From positions 12,872,729 through 12,936,728 of the forward strand of contig NC_056038.1 in NCBI RefSeq assembly GCF_004379255.2: a stretch of 64,000 bases of DNA, in the 5' to 3' direction. The notes beneath the pieces were generated by a model. It made no database searches. It saw nothing but the letters and a program-made list of their open reading frames with translations, and was not told the origin of the DNA. A program made the translations under genes and the position numbers. This stretch comes from Salvia splendens (Eukaryota; Streptophyta; Magnoliopsida; Lamiales; Lamiaceae). Below are positions 33,741 through 44,313 of the stretch, piece after piece; the first letter of the stretch is position 1, and every line of letters begins with the position of its first letter.

Positions 33741-34234
33741 CAATTTAGAACAGCACGATCAACCAATAGTTGCCATTCAATTTCTCTGTAATTTTCCTTT
33801 TCGAGCGAATTTCCTTTTCTCTTCTTCTTTTGCTTCTACTTTAAGAGTTTATTGTGTGTGGTGGTGGAAGGATTGAGAGACGGGAGAGAGAGGAGTGTGC
33901 TTTGGAGATGGAAATGGTGGTTTTGTTAGGGGATTAAATTGGAGGAATTGAGTTGTGATGAAGGGAAGGAAGGGACACTTGGGAGATCAAATACAGGAAT
34001 TATGACACGTAATGTATGTGGTGGCTGTTTAATGTTTATTTTCCACTTACACAGGATGTTGGATTTATTAGACCTGTTGTTACATATCATTATATCAATA
34101 CCAATCCAATTCCTCTACCTTCTCATCATCCTCATCATCATATTTTTATTGATAAATCACAGATAAAACTTTGTATCATGTGATTTTGTATCAGCTAAGT
34201 TGTATCATGTATTGGAACACATCCTTGTATGCAT

Positions 34235-34570
34235 GTACAACAGTGAAGTAAGATCATGCTAAGAGTGATGTGTTTTGTAAACAACAGTGAAGTAAGATCA
34301 TGTTAAGAGTGATGTGTTTTGTAAACAAGAGTGAAGTAAAATCATAATAAGAGTGATGTGTTTTGTAAACAAGAGTGAAGTAAAATCATGCTAAGAGTGA
34401 GGTGTTTTGTAAACAAGAGAAAAGTAAAAATCATGCTAAGAGTGATGTGTTTTGTAAACAAGAGTGAAGTAAAATCATAATAAGAGTGATGTGTTTTGTA
34501 AACAAGAGTGAAGTAAAATCATGCTAAGAGTGATGTGTTTTGTAAACAAGAGTGAAGTAAACAAGAGCGA
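34235..34570 (+). repeat. 44-bp minisatellite array, first block in E4
   Basis: About seven to eight units of the same 44-bp sequence as the E3 array. Confidence 0.9.
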
Positions 34571-35209
34571 AGCAACAACAGCATACAATTCATTCTATTC
34601 TGACATAATTTCAGAATATTAAAACATTTCTTACCTTCCCATTGCTCTTCTGGGCCATATAACATTAAATTTTATTTACTACTCGAAAACTATTCAATTA
34701 AAGAAACCAACTATTGAAAATTACTATACTACTTATTTAATATGTCGCACATAAAACTACCTCCTCTTCAATATTCTCTTTTATAAGATTGTTATCCAAA
34801 AAAAACATATATTTAAAGTCCACAAAATATAATATACAAATGTATACACTCTATAATAAGTTTATTTATAAATATTTTTTTTAATGTTTATCGGTTAAAG
34901 TTGTCGCACTATGTCATCATATGCATATTGTGAAAACTGATTTAATAAATATAGTCAATTATGTGGAAATATAAAGCAATTGATTATAAATAAAAATTAC
35001 TTCGTAATACTTTTACTATACAATTTTTTCAGATGGTCAATCACGTGAGTGTATTGGAACACATCCTTGTATGCATGTACAACAGTGAAGTAAGATGGTC
35101 GCACTATGTCATCATATTTTTATTGATAAATCACAGATAAAACTTTGTATCATGTGATTTTGTATCAGCTAAGTTGTATCATGTATTGGAACACATCCTT
35201 GTATGCATG

Positions 35210-35880
35210 TACAACATTGAAGTAAAATCATGCTAAGAGTGATGCGTTTTGTAAACAAGAGTGAAGTAAAATCATAATAAGAGTGATGTGTTTTGTAAAC
35301 AAGAGTGAAGTAAAATCATAATAAGAGTGATGTGTTTTGTAAATAACAGTGATGTAAAATCATAATAAGAGTGATGCGTTTTGTAAACAAGAGTGAAGTA
35401 AAATCATAGTAAGAGTGATGTGTTTTGTAAATAACAGTGATGTAAAATCATAATAAGAGTGATGTGTTTTGTAAACAAGAGTGAAGTAAAATCATAGTAA
35501 GAGTGATGTGTTTTGTAAACAAGAGTGAAGTAAAATCATAATAAGAGTGATGTGTTTTGTAAACAATAGTGAAGTAAAATCATAATAAGAGTGATGTGTT
35601 TTGTAAATAACAGTGATGTAAAATCATAATAAGAGTGATGCGTTTTGTAAACAAGAGTGAAGTAAAATCATAGTAAGAGTGATGTGTTTTGTAAATAACA
35701 GTGATGTAAAAATCATAATAAGAGTGATGCGTTTTGTAAACAAGAGTGAAGTAAAATCATAGTAAGAGTGATGTGTTTTGTAAACAAGAGTGAAGTAAAA
35801 TCATAATAAGAGTGATGTATTTTGTAAACAAGAGTGAAGTAAAATCATGCTAAGAGTGATGTATTTTAGAAAAAAAGTGA
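35210..35880 (+). repeat. 44-bp minisatellite array, second block in E4
   Basis: About fifteen units of the 44-bp repeat. Some show longer-period alternation (AACAAGAGTGAAG units alternating with ATAACAGTGATG units). Confidence 0.9.
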
Positions 35881-36502
35881 AGTAAATATCAATATTTTGT
35901 TTGTTTTCCTCAATTTTTACTTGTTTAGATATGTCTTTAATATTTTGTTTGCTTTCCTCAATTTTTACTTGTTTAATTTTACAAGTAATGGAACATGATC
36001 AGAATGCTAAAATTGATATTATCTGGTAACGTCCAAGATAACTTATTAGAGCATAATCAAATGCATTTATTTTATTCTAAAACAACATGTAATTTTGTGA
36101 TTCAACAATAGGGATAGCATTCATCGAAAATAAATTCACCTCTAGCATCGACTGGTTTATCATCGCAAAGATGCAGATTTACAGCTTGTTTAACGAATAC
36201 GTTCCTATAGCAATTAGGACTAATCTCAAAAAGGGTTCAACAAATAGGACTTTCCTTCTACCTTCTTCCTATAGCAATTAGCAATTATGACTAATCTCAA
36301 AAAGCTGCAATCTTCCTTCCAAACTGCAACTCTCCCCAATTTCATATCAACAAATAGGACTTTCCTTCTTCCTTTCTGCTTGCGATCGAGAAATACTAAT
36401 TGTTAGCTAGAGAGAGAAAGAAATAGAGAGAAGAGAAGTAATTAATTGCCAGCTTAAGCATCTGATCTTCACCATGTCTGTGGCGGCGGCGGGAGCGGAG
36501 GG

Positions 36503-36619
36503 ATGGACGGCGACGATGACAAGAAGAGGAAGCGAGCTCTGCCCATAGATGCTCCAGATCCATTAAGTGAGAGCAGCGATGATACTGATGATGAATCTGC
36601 TCCAATTAACAGCGTTTGA
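36503..36619 (+). other. short acidic frame, possible captured exon in E4
   Basis: 38 codons from ATG to TGA: MDGDDDKKRKRALP then a Ser/Asp-rich tail (SESSDDTDDESAP). The composition is protein-like (a basic patch followed by an acidic region) and the segment is GC-rich within an AT-rich element. It could be a fragment of a nuclear protein gene. The source is not recognised. Confidence 0.3.
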
Positions 36620-36911
36620 GCTCGGCGGCGGAGGCTGGGAAGAGGGGGAAGAGAGGGGAGAGGAAAAGGAGTGTGAATAGAAGTCCCATTTTTGAAATTA
36701 GAGTTGGAAATTTGAAGGAGACGGTTGGAGTTGAATTTAATTTCCAAAAGTGCCCTTATTAATTACTTTTTATTTAAAACATGTGAAAATAGCTAAGCCA
36801 TATGATTGATTTGGAGTATTAAGATGTGTGGCTGAGATTTGTTCTCTAGTTATACACTTAAGATTAGTTATATCTTGATCACTCCCCTATATATATATAT
36901 ATATATATATA

Positions 36912-37246
36912 GGGTTGTATTATATACCAAACTAGTTTAAAACACTAAACGCCAAACACATCATTATATAATAACGCGGAGTTCATTACAACTTTATTTG
37001 TAGTTCATTATAGGGAATTCTGAGATTTAAAACAATAACATCATCATGCATAGTTTAGAAATCTGAAGTTCATTATAAGTTTATTATTAGTTCATTATAA
37101 TGAACTCCAGGTTATCATATAATGATGTTGTTCGGCGTTTAGTGTTTACAACTAGTTTACAAACTAGTTGTAATGAACTCCGCATTATTATATAATAATG
37201 TGTTTGGCGTTAGTGTTTAAAACTAGTTTGGTATATAATACAACCC
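36912..37246. mobile_element. TA-microsatellite-flanked element E5
   Basis: 335 bp with about 80-bp nearly perfect inverted ends starting GGGTTGTATTATATACCAAA. (TA)n on both sides. Subterminal AGTTCATTA repeats. Same family as E7. Confidence 0.85.
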
Positions 37247-37258
37247 TATATATATATA

Positions 37259-37542
37259 GGGTTTTGATCCATGCAAAATCATTCTTAATACAAAAATGCA
37301 GAACCAAGCATACAAAAGTCATTTTTAGGTCATTGTAAGCTTATATTTACGTCATTATAGTAAGGATGACATGAAATGATCTTAACATGACCTCAAATCC
37401 AAAGTTTATAATATGACCTAAAACTGCTTTACAATGACCCTCCGTGTTTTTGTTTAATTATTGACCATTGGATTGTCAAATCTCATGGTCAGGATTTGGT
37501 CTGGATTTGTATTGAAATCAAGTTTTGTATTGATCATTTTCC
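37259..37542. mobile_element. TA-microsatellite-flanked element E6
   Basis: Left end GGGTTTTGATCCATGCAAAA; inverse of the right end AGGAAAATGATCAATACAAA. (TA)n at both sides. The interior has AGGTCATT/AATGACCT inverted words. Confidence 0.75.
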
Positions 37543-37576
37543 TATATATATATATATATATATATATATCTATATA

Positions 37577-37841
37577 GGGTTGTATTATATACCAAACTAG
37601 TTTTAAACACTAAACGCCAAACACATTATTATATAATAATGCAGAGTTCATTACAACTTTATTTGTAGTTCATTATAGGGAATTCTGAGATTTAAAAACA
37701 ATGACATCATTATGCATAATTTAGAAATATGAAGTTCATTATATGTTTGTTATTAGTTCATTATAATGAACTCCATGTTATCATATAATGATGTTGTTCG
37801 GCGTTTAAGGTTTAAGAGTGGTTCGGTATTGATCACAATCC
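37577..37841. mobile_element. TA-microsatellite-flanked element E7
   Basis: The left 200 bp match E5. The right end (inverse GGATTGTGATCAATACCGAA) differs from E5, where the left-end sequence is repeated in inverse. Followed by the long (TA)n at 37842-37904. Confidence 0.75.
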
Positions 37842-37857
37842 TATATATATATATATA

Positions 37858-37904
<47 letters not shown>
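37842..37904. repeat. (TA)n microsatellite
   Basis: About 30 TA units with one or two interruptions, the last of the (TA)n tracts that separate E1-E7. Confidence 0.95.
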
Positions 37905-37907
<3 letters not shown>

Positions 37908-37915
37908 AAAACATA

Positions 37916-38136
37916 CTCCCTCCGTTCCACAAAATTTGTCTTATTTTACCATATTCGTTCGTCCCACAAAGTTTGCTCCAATTGGAATCTTTCCAAAAAT
38001 AGACATTAAATTCACCCCTCAATTTTCTCAAAATAGGCCCTTATGCCACTACACACCTCTATTTAATACAAAGTTAAACAATTTATTAAATCACGCGTCG
38101 GGTCCAACTGAGACAAACTTTGTAGGACGGAGGGAG
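37916..38136. mobile_element. Stowaway MITE
   Basis: CTCCCTCCGTTCCACAAAAT on the left, inverse right end CTCCCTCCGTCCTACAAAGT. Preceded by TA; the right TA has mutated to TG. Confidence 0.85.
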
Positions 38137-38284
38137 TGTCTTTTTTGTTGCTTTGTTATGGATTCATAATTAAAAATAATCATGTTCTGAATTTATCGGG
38201 AAGCGGTGTCCGCACCATCCTATCCCATAGATTCGTCATTACATATAGTGCCCACAACAAGTATGCAACTTCTTCTGTGAATTC

Positions 38285-38493
38285 GCTCCGTCCCATCAAA
38301 ATAAGTGCATTCTATTTTTGGAAAATTATATCAATTTAATAATGTAGGTACCACTATCCACTAATACCATAACTACTATTCTCCTTCTCTCTCTTACTTT
38401 ACCATATCATTCTCCACCTCTCTTTTACTAGACCAATTTTATCTTAATTCTCGTGTCATATCCATTGCCTATATTTTTATGGGACGGGTGGAG
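38285..38493. mobile_element. Stowaway MITE, upstream-copy version
   Basis: GCTCCGTCCCATCAAAATAA at left, inverse right end CTCCACCCGTCCCATAAAAA before TA. It is part of the duplicated promoter block and has a counterpart at about 43620-43825. Confidence 0.7.
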
Positions 38494-38990
38494 TATATTA
38501 ATTATCAACCTGAAAAACAAGCGGAACGACTAACCAACAAGTGGTGCAGTAAACATAGTCTGCTAGGCGCCTAATGCTATGAAAAATTCCTCCAATCTTA
38601 TGTACCTACGGGAAATAACACATCAACATTTACCTTAATGTTAAAAAGGCAAAATTACAATCAGACGCCACTTTTTAGAATTTGTATTATAAATTGTTCC
38701 TCATTCCCAGTCAATTTTTATTATTTTTGGGAGATTAAAAAATGTTTTTTTCGGTTGCTTGAAGCAATTAGATCAGCAATATAAGCTTTGTTTTAGGCAA
38801 TTTAGATATTGATAGTTAAGAGAAAAAAGAATAGTTGGCATGCATTGAATATATCAATTCCTATTCCAACTACACAATTTAAGACTTCACAAAGTACTTC
38901 TTCTCTTCCGGAAGCACCGACTATGACTGAAGCAAAGGACGATCACCAGCAGAAAACACAACACCCTCACACTCAACTTGCTCCAACACC
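38286..38990 (+). repeat. duplicated promoter/exon 1 block of the ankyrin gene, upstream copy
   Basis: Closely matches 43600-44350: same Stowaway, same GCGGAACGACNAACCAACAA, same TATA-like AGCAATATAAGCTTTG, and the exon 1-like coding stretch IPTTQFKTSQSTSSLPEAPT. The copia at 38991 interrupts it inside that exon. It is therefore a dead partial duplicate, unless its promoter drives the copia or read-through RNA. Confidence 0.85.
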
Positions 38991-39518
38991 TATTAGAAAC
39001 ATGTGGAAAATGTGGGAGACCTTTGATGTGGCCAAGACCTATGGCCTTTCATCTTATGTAACCCCCAAGTGCATAATGAGGTACCTTAATGCCGAGACCT
39101 CTCATGTGGTCACTCCTATCATATAAATAGGTGTGAGTTTGAGAGAGGAAGGACACACCAAGAAATCATCATCTTTTCTCTCATGGTCTCTACATCATAG
39201 TGTGCATCTTATGAGCATTGTCTAGCTCGGTTCTCGGAACTCCATCAAGTTCGCCGGTGCCTAGTGGGTTTGAGGTGCTTCTACACGCTAGGAGGAAGTC
39301 GTTTTATCTTTGGGGGCAATACGTCATTCCGTGAGCACTAGCCGGGGCGTAATTTGTCTTGCGGAAAGAGAGTTTTCCTCGACTCGACTTATAAATTTGG
39401 TTTGCTTTATTTCCGTTGTAATTTTCATTCCTCTTTTTGTTGCAAGTTTCCTTTCAATTGTAATAGTTAGAGTACCGCCTGTACACGGCTTGAGAATTTC
39501 TTTCCTTTATTTCTAACA
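38991..39518 (+). repeat. 5' LTR of the defective copia
   Basis: 528 bp. A TATA box CATATAAATAGGTG lies at about 39119-39132. Confidence 0.9.
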
Positions 39519-39685
39519 ATCGCAAGACAAATTAGTGTACTCTTCTAAGACATGGTTATATCAATTGAAGTTGGAGAAAACATGAGCTTCAAAGCTGGAA
39601 TGAAGAAACGAACAGTACCAATGTTCATGAGCTACGAAATGGTTAATTCCTTGAGATCTATTCTCTTGATAATTGTGTTTGTCAT

Positions 39686-42489
39686 TTGACAAGCAAGACC
39701 AATTTAGACTTGGTAGTAGTAATTGGGATGCATGAGTTGTTGAATATACCAATGCACATATGGTTCAATATAATTGTGTACTTATTGGTGGAGACAATAT
39801 TGTGCAAATTATTTGAACGTGTTGTTATAAACTACAATGATCACGAGGTGGTCGCAATGGTATCCGATGTGAACCATGGTAACAATCCAAATGAATGGTT
39901 TGTTGATACTGGTGCCACATGTCATGTGTGCTCTAAAAGAAGCATTTTTTCTACCTACAAATCTGTTGGAGGTAGAAAAGTACGCATGGGAAACCAAGCC
40001 TCTTCTAAGGTAGTTGGTGTGAGTAATGTGTTCCTAAAATTAGGATCTAGAAAAGTTCTTACCCATAAGGATGTGCTGCATGTCCCAGACATCCGAAATA
40101 ATTTAGTGTCAGACTCACTTCTAGTAAATCATGGATTTTCACTAGAACTTGAGTGTGAAAATGTTATATTGACCAAGTATGGAAAGTTCATAGGTGAAGG
40201 CCACCTAGTGAATGGACTTTTTGAGCTGAACGTTACGGTCATTGACCGTGGAAAAGGAATAAGCAATAAGAAAGATGACACATCCTCTTATTTGCTTGAG
40301 ATCTCTGATTTATGGCATAATAAATTGGGACATATAAATCTAAATGCTATAAAAAGATTAGTAAATCTTAATTTTCTAAAAGTAGATAAGTTTAACTCAC
40401 AAGAAAGATGTGAAGTGTGTGTTGAAGCCAAAATGGCTAAACTGTCGTTCCATTCGGTAGAGCGAAGCACAAAACCTCTTGAATTGATCCATACAGACGT
40501 ATGTGATTTGAAATTTGTGTAAACAAGAGGTGATAAAAAGTATTTCATCACGTTTATAGATGATTGCACAAGGTATTGTTACCTTTACTTATTAAGAAGT
40601 AAAGATGAGGCAATTGAAGCGTTCAAAGACTTAAAAAATGAAGCTAAAAATCAACTTAATTGTCAAATTAAGTGTGTTCGAAGTGATAGAGGTGGTGAGT
40701 ATGTAGCGCCGTTTGCAGAATTATGTCATGCAAGTGGTATAATTCACCAAACCACAGCTCCATATTCTCCTCAATCAAATGGTGTTGCTGAACGCAAAAA
40801 TCGAACACTAAAAGAGATGATGAATGCTTTGTTGATTAATTCAGGATTACCCCAGAGCATGTGGGGGGAGGCTGTGTTAACAGCGAATTATATCCTGAAC
40901 AAAATTCCACTAAAAAAAAGGGATGTGACTCCTTATGAGTTGTGGAAAGGAAAGAAACCCTCATATACATACCTTAAAGTGTGGGGGTGTTTAGCGAAGG
41001 TACAAGTGCCTCCTCCAAAACAAGTTACAATTGGTCCTAAAACAGTGGATTGTATCTTTGTTGGATATGCACTTAACAGCAACGCCTGTCGTTTTTTAGT
41101 TCATAAGTCAGCTATACCTGATGTAGCTGAAGGAACGATAACTGAATCTAGGAATGATGTATTCTTTGAGAATGTGTTTCCTTGCAAGAAGCAAGATGAT
41201 CGTTCTAGTGATAGAATGGTGGATGAAGCCACTAGTTCTAATTCTCCAAAAAGGACGAGGTCAAGTCCTGAGGATATAGAACCAAGACGTGGTAAAAGGG
41301 TTAAAGTTGCTAAGACATTTGGTCCCAACTTCATACTTGTATGTTGGATGACGAACCAAAGTCAGTGGCGGAAGCTTTGTCTGGCCCAGACGCAGCGTTG
41401 TGGCAAGAAGCTATCAACAGTGAAATTGAATCCATAATGAGAAATAACGTGATGTTGGCAAATGGATTCACTATCAATGAGTGTGATAAGTGTGTTTACA
41501 TTAAGAACACAAATAACGGTTTTGTTATTGTGTGTCTTTATGTAGATGATATGTTGATTATGGGCAGCAAAAGTGTCATTATCAACGAAACCAAAAATAT
41601 GTTGAAGAGAAATTTCGACATGAAAGATATGGGTTTAGCTGATGTGATTCTCGGAATCAAAATTAAAAGGAATCATGAGGGAATTGCTCTGACACAATCT
41701 CATTATATTGAGAAAGTGCTAAAGAAATTTCACTCGTTCGATTGTGATCCAGCTAAAACTCCATTTGAACCCAACGTGCATTTGAGTAAGCACACGGGTG
41801 ATCCTGTAGCTCAAGAAGAATATGCAAGGATCATAGGGAGTTTGACGTTTATCACAAACTGCACCCTACCAGATCTTGCGTGTACGGTGAATAAGCTGAG
41901 CCAATTTACGAGCAATCCAAGCAAGGAACATTGGAAAGCTCTGCTTAGAGTTTTGAGATACTTGAAGTATACTATTAACTTTGAGCTGCAGTACACAAGA
42001 TATCCCCATGTACTTGAAGGGTACTGTGATGCAAATTGGATCTTTGATTCAAAAGACTCGTTCTCAATGAGTGGGTATGTATTCACTGTGGGGGGTGGTG
42101 CTGTCTCGTGGAAATCAACGAAACAGACGTGTATTGCTCGTTCCACCATGGAATATGAGTTTATCGCATTGGATAAAGCAGGGGAAGAAGCCGAGTGGCT
42201 CAAAAATTTCCTAGAATGTATTCCATGTTGGAAGAAGCCAGTGCCCGCAGTATTGATACACTGTGATAGCAAAGCAGTTATAAGTAGAGCATAAAGTGGC
42301 TTTTATAATGGTAAGTCTCGACATATTCGTTGGCGACATAATACCGTAAGACAGTTGATCACAAGTGGCATTATCTCAGTTGACTATGTAAAGTCAGTGG
42401 ATAACTTAGCGGATCCGTTAACAAAAGGTTTAAACCGTGATCAAATGCATAAATTGCTAAAAGGAATGGGACTGAAAACCACATCTTAA
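39686..42489 (+). pseudogene. copia pol pseudogene (protease, integrase, partial RT, RNase H)
   Basis: Protease ([12 protein letters not shown], about 39895), GAG-pre-integrase ([17 protein letters not shown]) and the start of integrase end at an in-frame TAA (40520-40522). The same frame resumes with the integrase core (ITFIDDCTRYCYLYLL, CVRSDRGGEY, APYSPQSNGVAERKNRT) to 41437. After a frame change, 41341-42294 holds the RT start ([20 protein letters not shown]) joined directly to the late RT (YVDDMLIMG at about 41538): roughly 140 residues of RT fingers and palm are deleted. RNase H follows, with TAA at 42292-42294 and the last segment (SRHIRWRHNTVRQ) to 42489. Inactive. Confidence 0.9.
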
Positions 42490-43037
42490 AAGATGAGTAT
42501 AGTGGTAACCCAACCATACGATTGGAGATCCCATGGGATTAGTTCAACGGGAAAACGAAGCTATACAAATCTAGCTGTAACACTCAGAAGATTTTAATCT
42601 TCGCCCATTCTTTAGAAAACATTGAGTGTTGTAACCTGCACGTGGTAAGAGGTTAAGTCTTTTGATGCAGTATGGCAGGATACTCATGAAAGAATCACCT
42701 ATGTAAGTGAAGAAGTGTGGGCCGCTTCAACATGTGAATCACTTATGAGTCCAAAGTGGTGTTTCATGGCCAGTAAATGGCACAAACGTGAGAACTGATG
42801 AGTTTGTAAATAATATTGTGTCAATATTATTGTCTCGGTATACACCAAAGAGGAATGGTTCAAGGCATCACGTCCACCAGGCCGCGGTATGCCCGATAGT
42901 GTTGACTATGGAAAGTTCAAAGCCCCAAACTACTATTCCAAATGCAATATTGTTTCTCGAGAATTGAGCAAAGAGTCTACATGCATACATGTCTTATGTT
43001 GGTTTGAGCTAGCAGCGCTCTAACCAATGTGGGGGAT

Positions 43038-43564
43038 TATTAGAAACATGTGGAAAATGTGGGAGACCTTTGATGTGGCCAAGACCTATGGCCTTTCATC
43101 TTAGGTAACCCCTAAATGCATAATGAGGTACCTTAATGCTGAGACCTCTCATGTGGTCACTCCTATCCTATAAATAGGTGTGAGTTTGAGAGAGGAAGGA
43201 CACACCAAGAAATCATCATCTTTTCTCTCAAGGTCTCTACATCATAGTGTGCATCTTAGGAGCATTGTCTGGCTCGGTTCTCGGAACTCCATCAAGTTCG
43301 CCGGTGCCTAGCGGTTTGAGGTGCTTCTACACGCTAGGAGGAAGTCGTTTTATCTTTGGGGGCAATATGTCATTCCGTGAGCACTAGCCGGGGCGTAATT
43401 TGTCTTGCGGAAAGAGGGCTTTCCTCGACTCGACTTATAAATTTGGTTCGCTTTATTTCCGTTGTAATTTTCATTCCTCTTTTTGTTGCAAGTTTCCTTT
43501 CAATTGTAATAGTTAGAGTACCGCCTGTACACGGCTTGGGAATTTCTTCCCTTTATTTCTAACA
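43038..43564 (+). repeat. 3' LTR of the defective copia
   Basis: 527 bp, direct copy of 38991-39518. The ACACC target duplication follows. Confidence 0.9.
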
Positions 43565-43599
43565 ACACCATCGTCGACTCCTATTCACAAAGTCCACAT

Positions 43600-44313
43600 A
43601 AAAATATGTGCAATTTCCATTTTCGTCAGTCCCTTAAAAATATGTGCATTCTATTTTTGGAAAATTATATCAATTTAATAATGTAGGTACCACTATCCAT
43701 TAACACCTACCATTCTCCTTCTCTCTCTTACTACCATACCATTCTTCACCTCTCTTTTACTTTACCAATTTTGTCTTAATTCTCGTGCCATATACATTGC
43801 CCATATTTTTATGGGACGGAGGGAGTATATTAATTATCAACCCAAAAAACAAGCGGAACGACGAACCAACAAGTGGTGCAGTAAACCTAGTCTGCTAGGC
43901 GCCTAATGCTATGAAAAATTCCTCCAATCTACGGGGAAATAACACATCAACATTTACCTAAATGTTAAAAAAAAGCAAAATTATCTTTGTAATTTTACAA
44001 TCAGACGCCACTTTTTAGAATTAGTATTCCTCATTCCCAGTCAACTTTTATTATTTTTGCGAGATTAAAAAATGTTTTTTCGGTTCCTTGAAGCAATTAG
44101 ATCAGCAATATAAGCTTTGTTTTAGGCAATTTAGATATTGATAGTTGAGAGAAAAAGAATAGTTGGCATGCATTGAATATAGCAATTCCTATTCCAACTA
44201 CACAATTTAAGACTTCTCAAAGTACTTCTTCTCTTCCATATATAGCAATTCCTATTACAACTACACAATTTAAGACTTCACAAAGTACTTCTTCTCTTCC
44301 GGAAGCACCGACG
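43600..44313 (+). promoter_or_regulatory. promoter and 5' leader region of the ankyrin gene (downstream copy)
   Basis: Contains a Stowaway (about 43620-43825, right end GGGACGGAGGGAG then TA), a TATA-like AATATAAG near 44107, and a minimal ATG-CAT-TGA upstream frame at 44168-44176. The leader includes a 60-bp tandem duplication (about 44178-44300). The whole block is duplicated at 38286-38990. Confidence 0.6.

Larger units (their letters stand above)
33323..36887. mobile_element. TA-microsatellite-flanked element E4, sibling of E3
   Basis: The left (AGTGATCTATGGCAAATGCC) and right (GATTAGTTATATCTTGATCA) ends match E3 almost base for base, with (TA)n on both sides. The interior holds two arrays of the E3 44-bp minisatellite, an internal duplication of about 110 bp (34130-34245 and 35109-35222), and GC-richer gene-like segments (33560-33740 and 36470-36680) unrelated to E3's. 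3.6 kb, no transposase. Confidence 0.75.
38991..43564 (+). mobile_element. defective Ty1/copia retrotransposon, 4.57 kb
   Basis: LTRs at 38991-39518 and 43038-43564 (about 15 differences in 527 bp plus one indel, by eye) and a 5-bp duplication ACACC (38986-38990 and 43565-43569). Both LTRs begin TATTAG and end CTAACA, so the canonical TG start is TA in both. A purine tract GTGGGGGAT precedes the 3' LTR. No tRNA-Met primer site is found after the 5' LTR, and gag is almost entirely missing. Non-autonomous. Confidence 0.92.

Noticed and set aside
31506..35880. CRISPR-like regular repeats
   Set aside because: Tandem 44-bp minisatellite without unique spacers, in a plant transposon.
27871..37841. 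Helitron origin for E1-E7
   Set aside because: Ends form inverted repeats (clearly in E2, E5 and E6), the left ends do not start with TC after an A target, and the right ends lack CTRR with a hairpin; TIR elements fit better, though E3 and E4 have only partial inversion.
37753..38002. Frames with long Tyr-Ile runs on both strands
   Set aside because: Translation of a (TA)n microsatellite.
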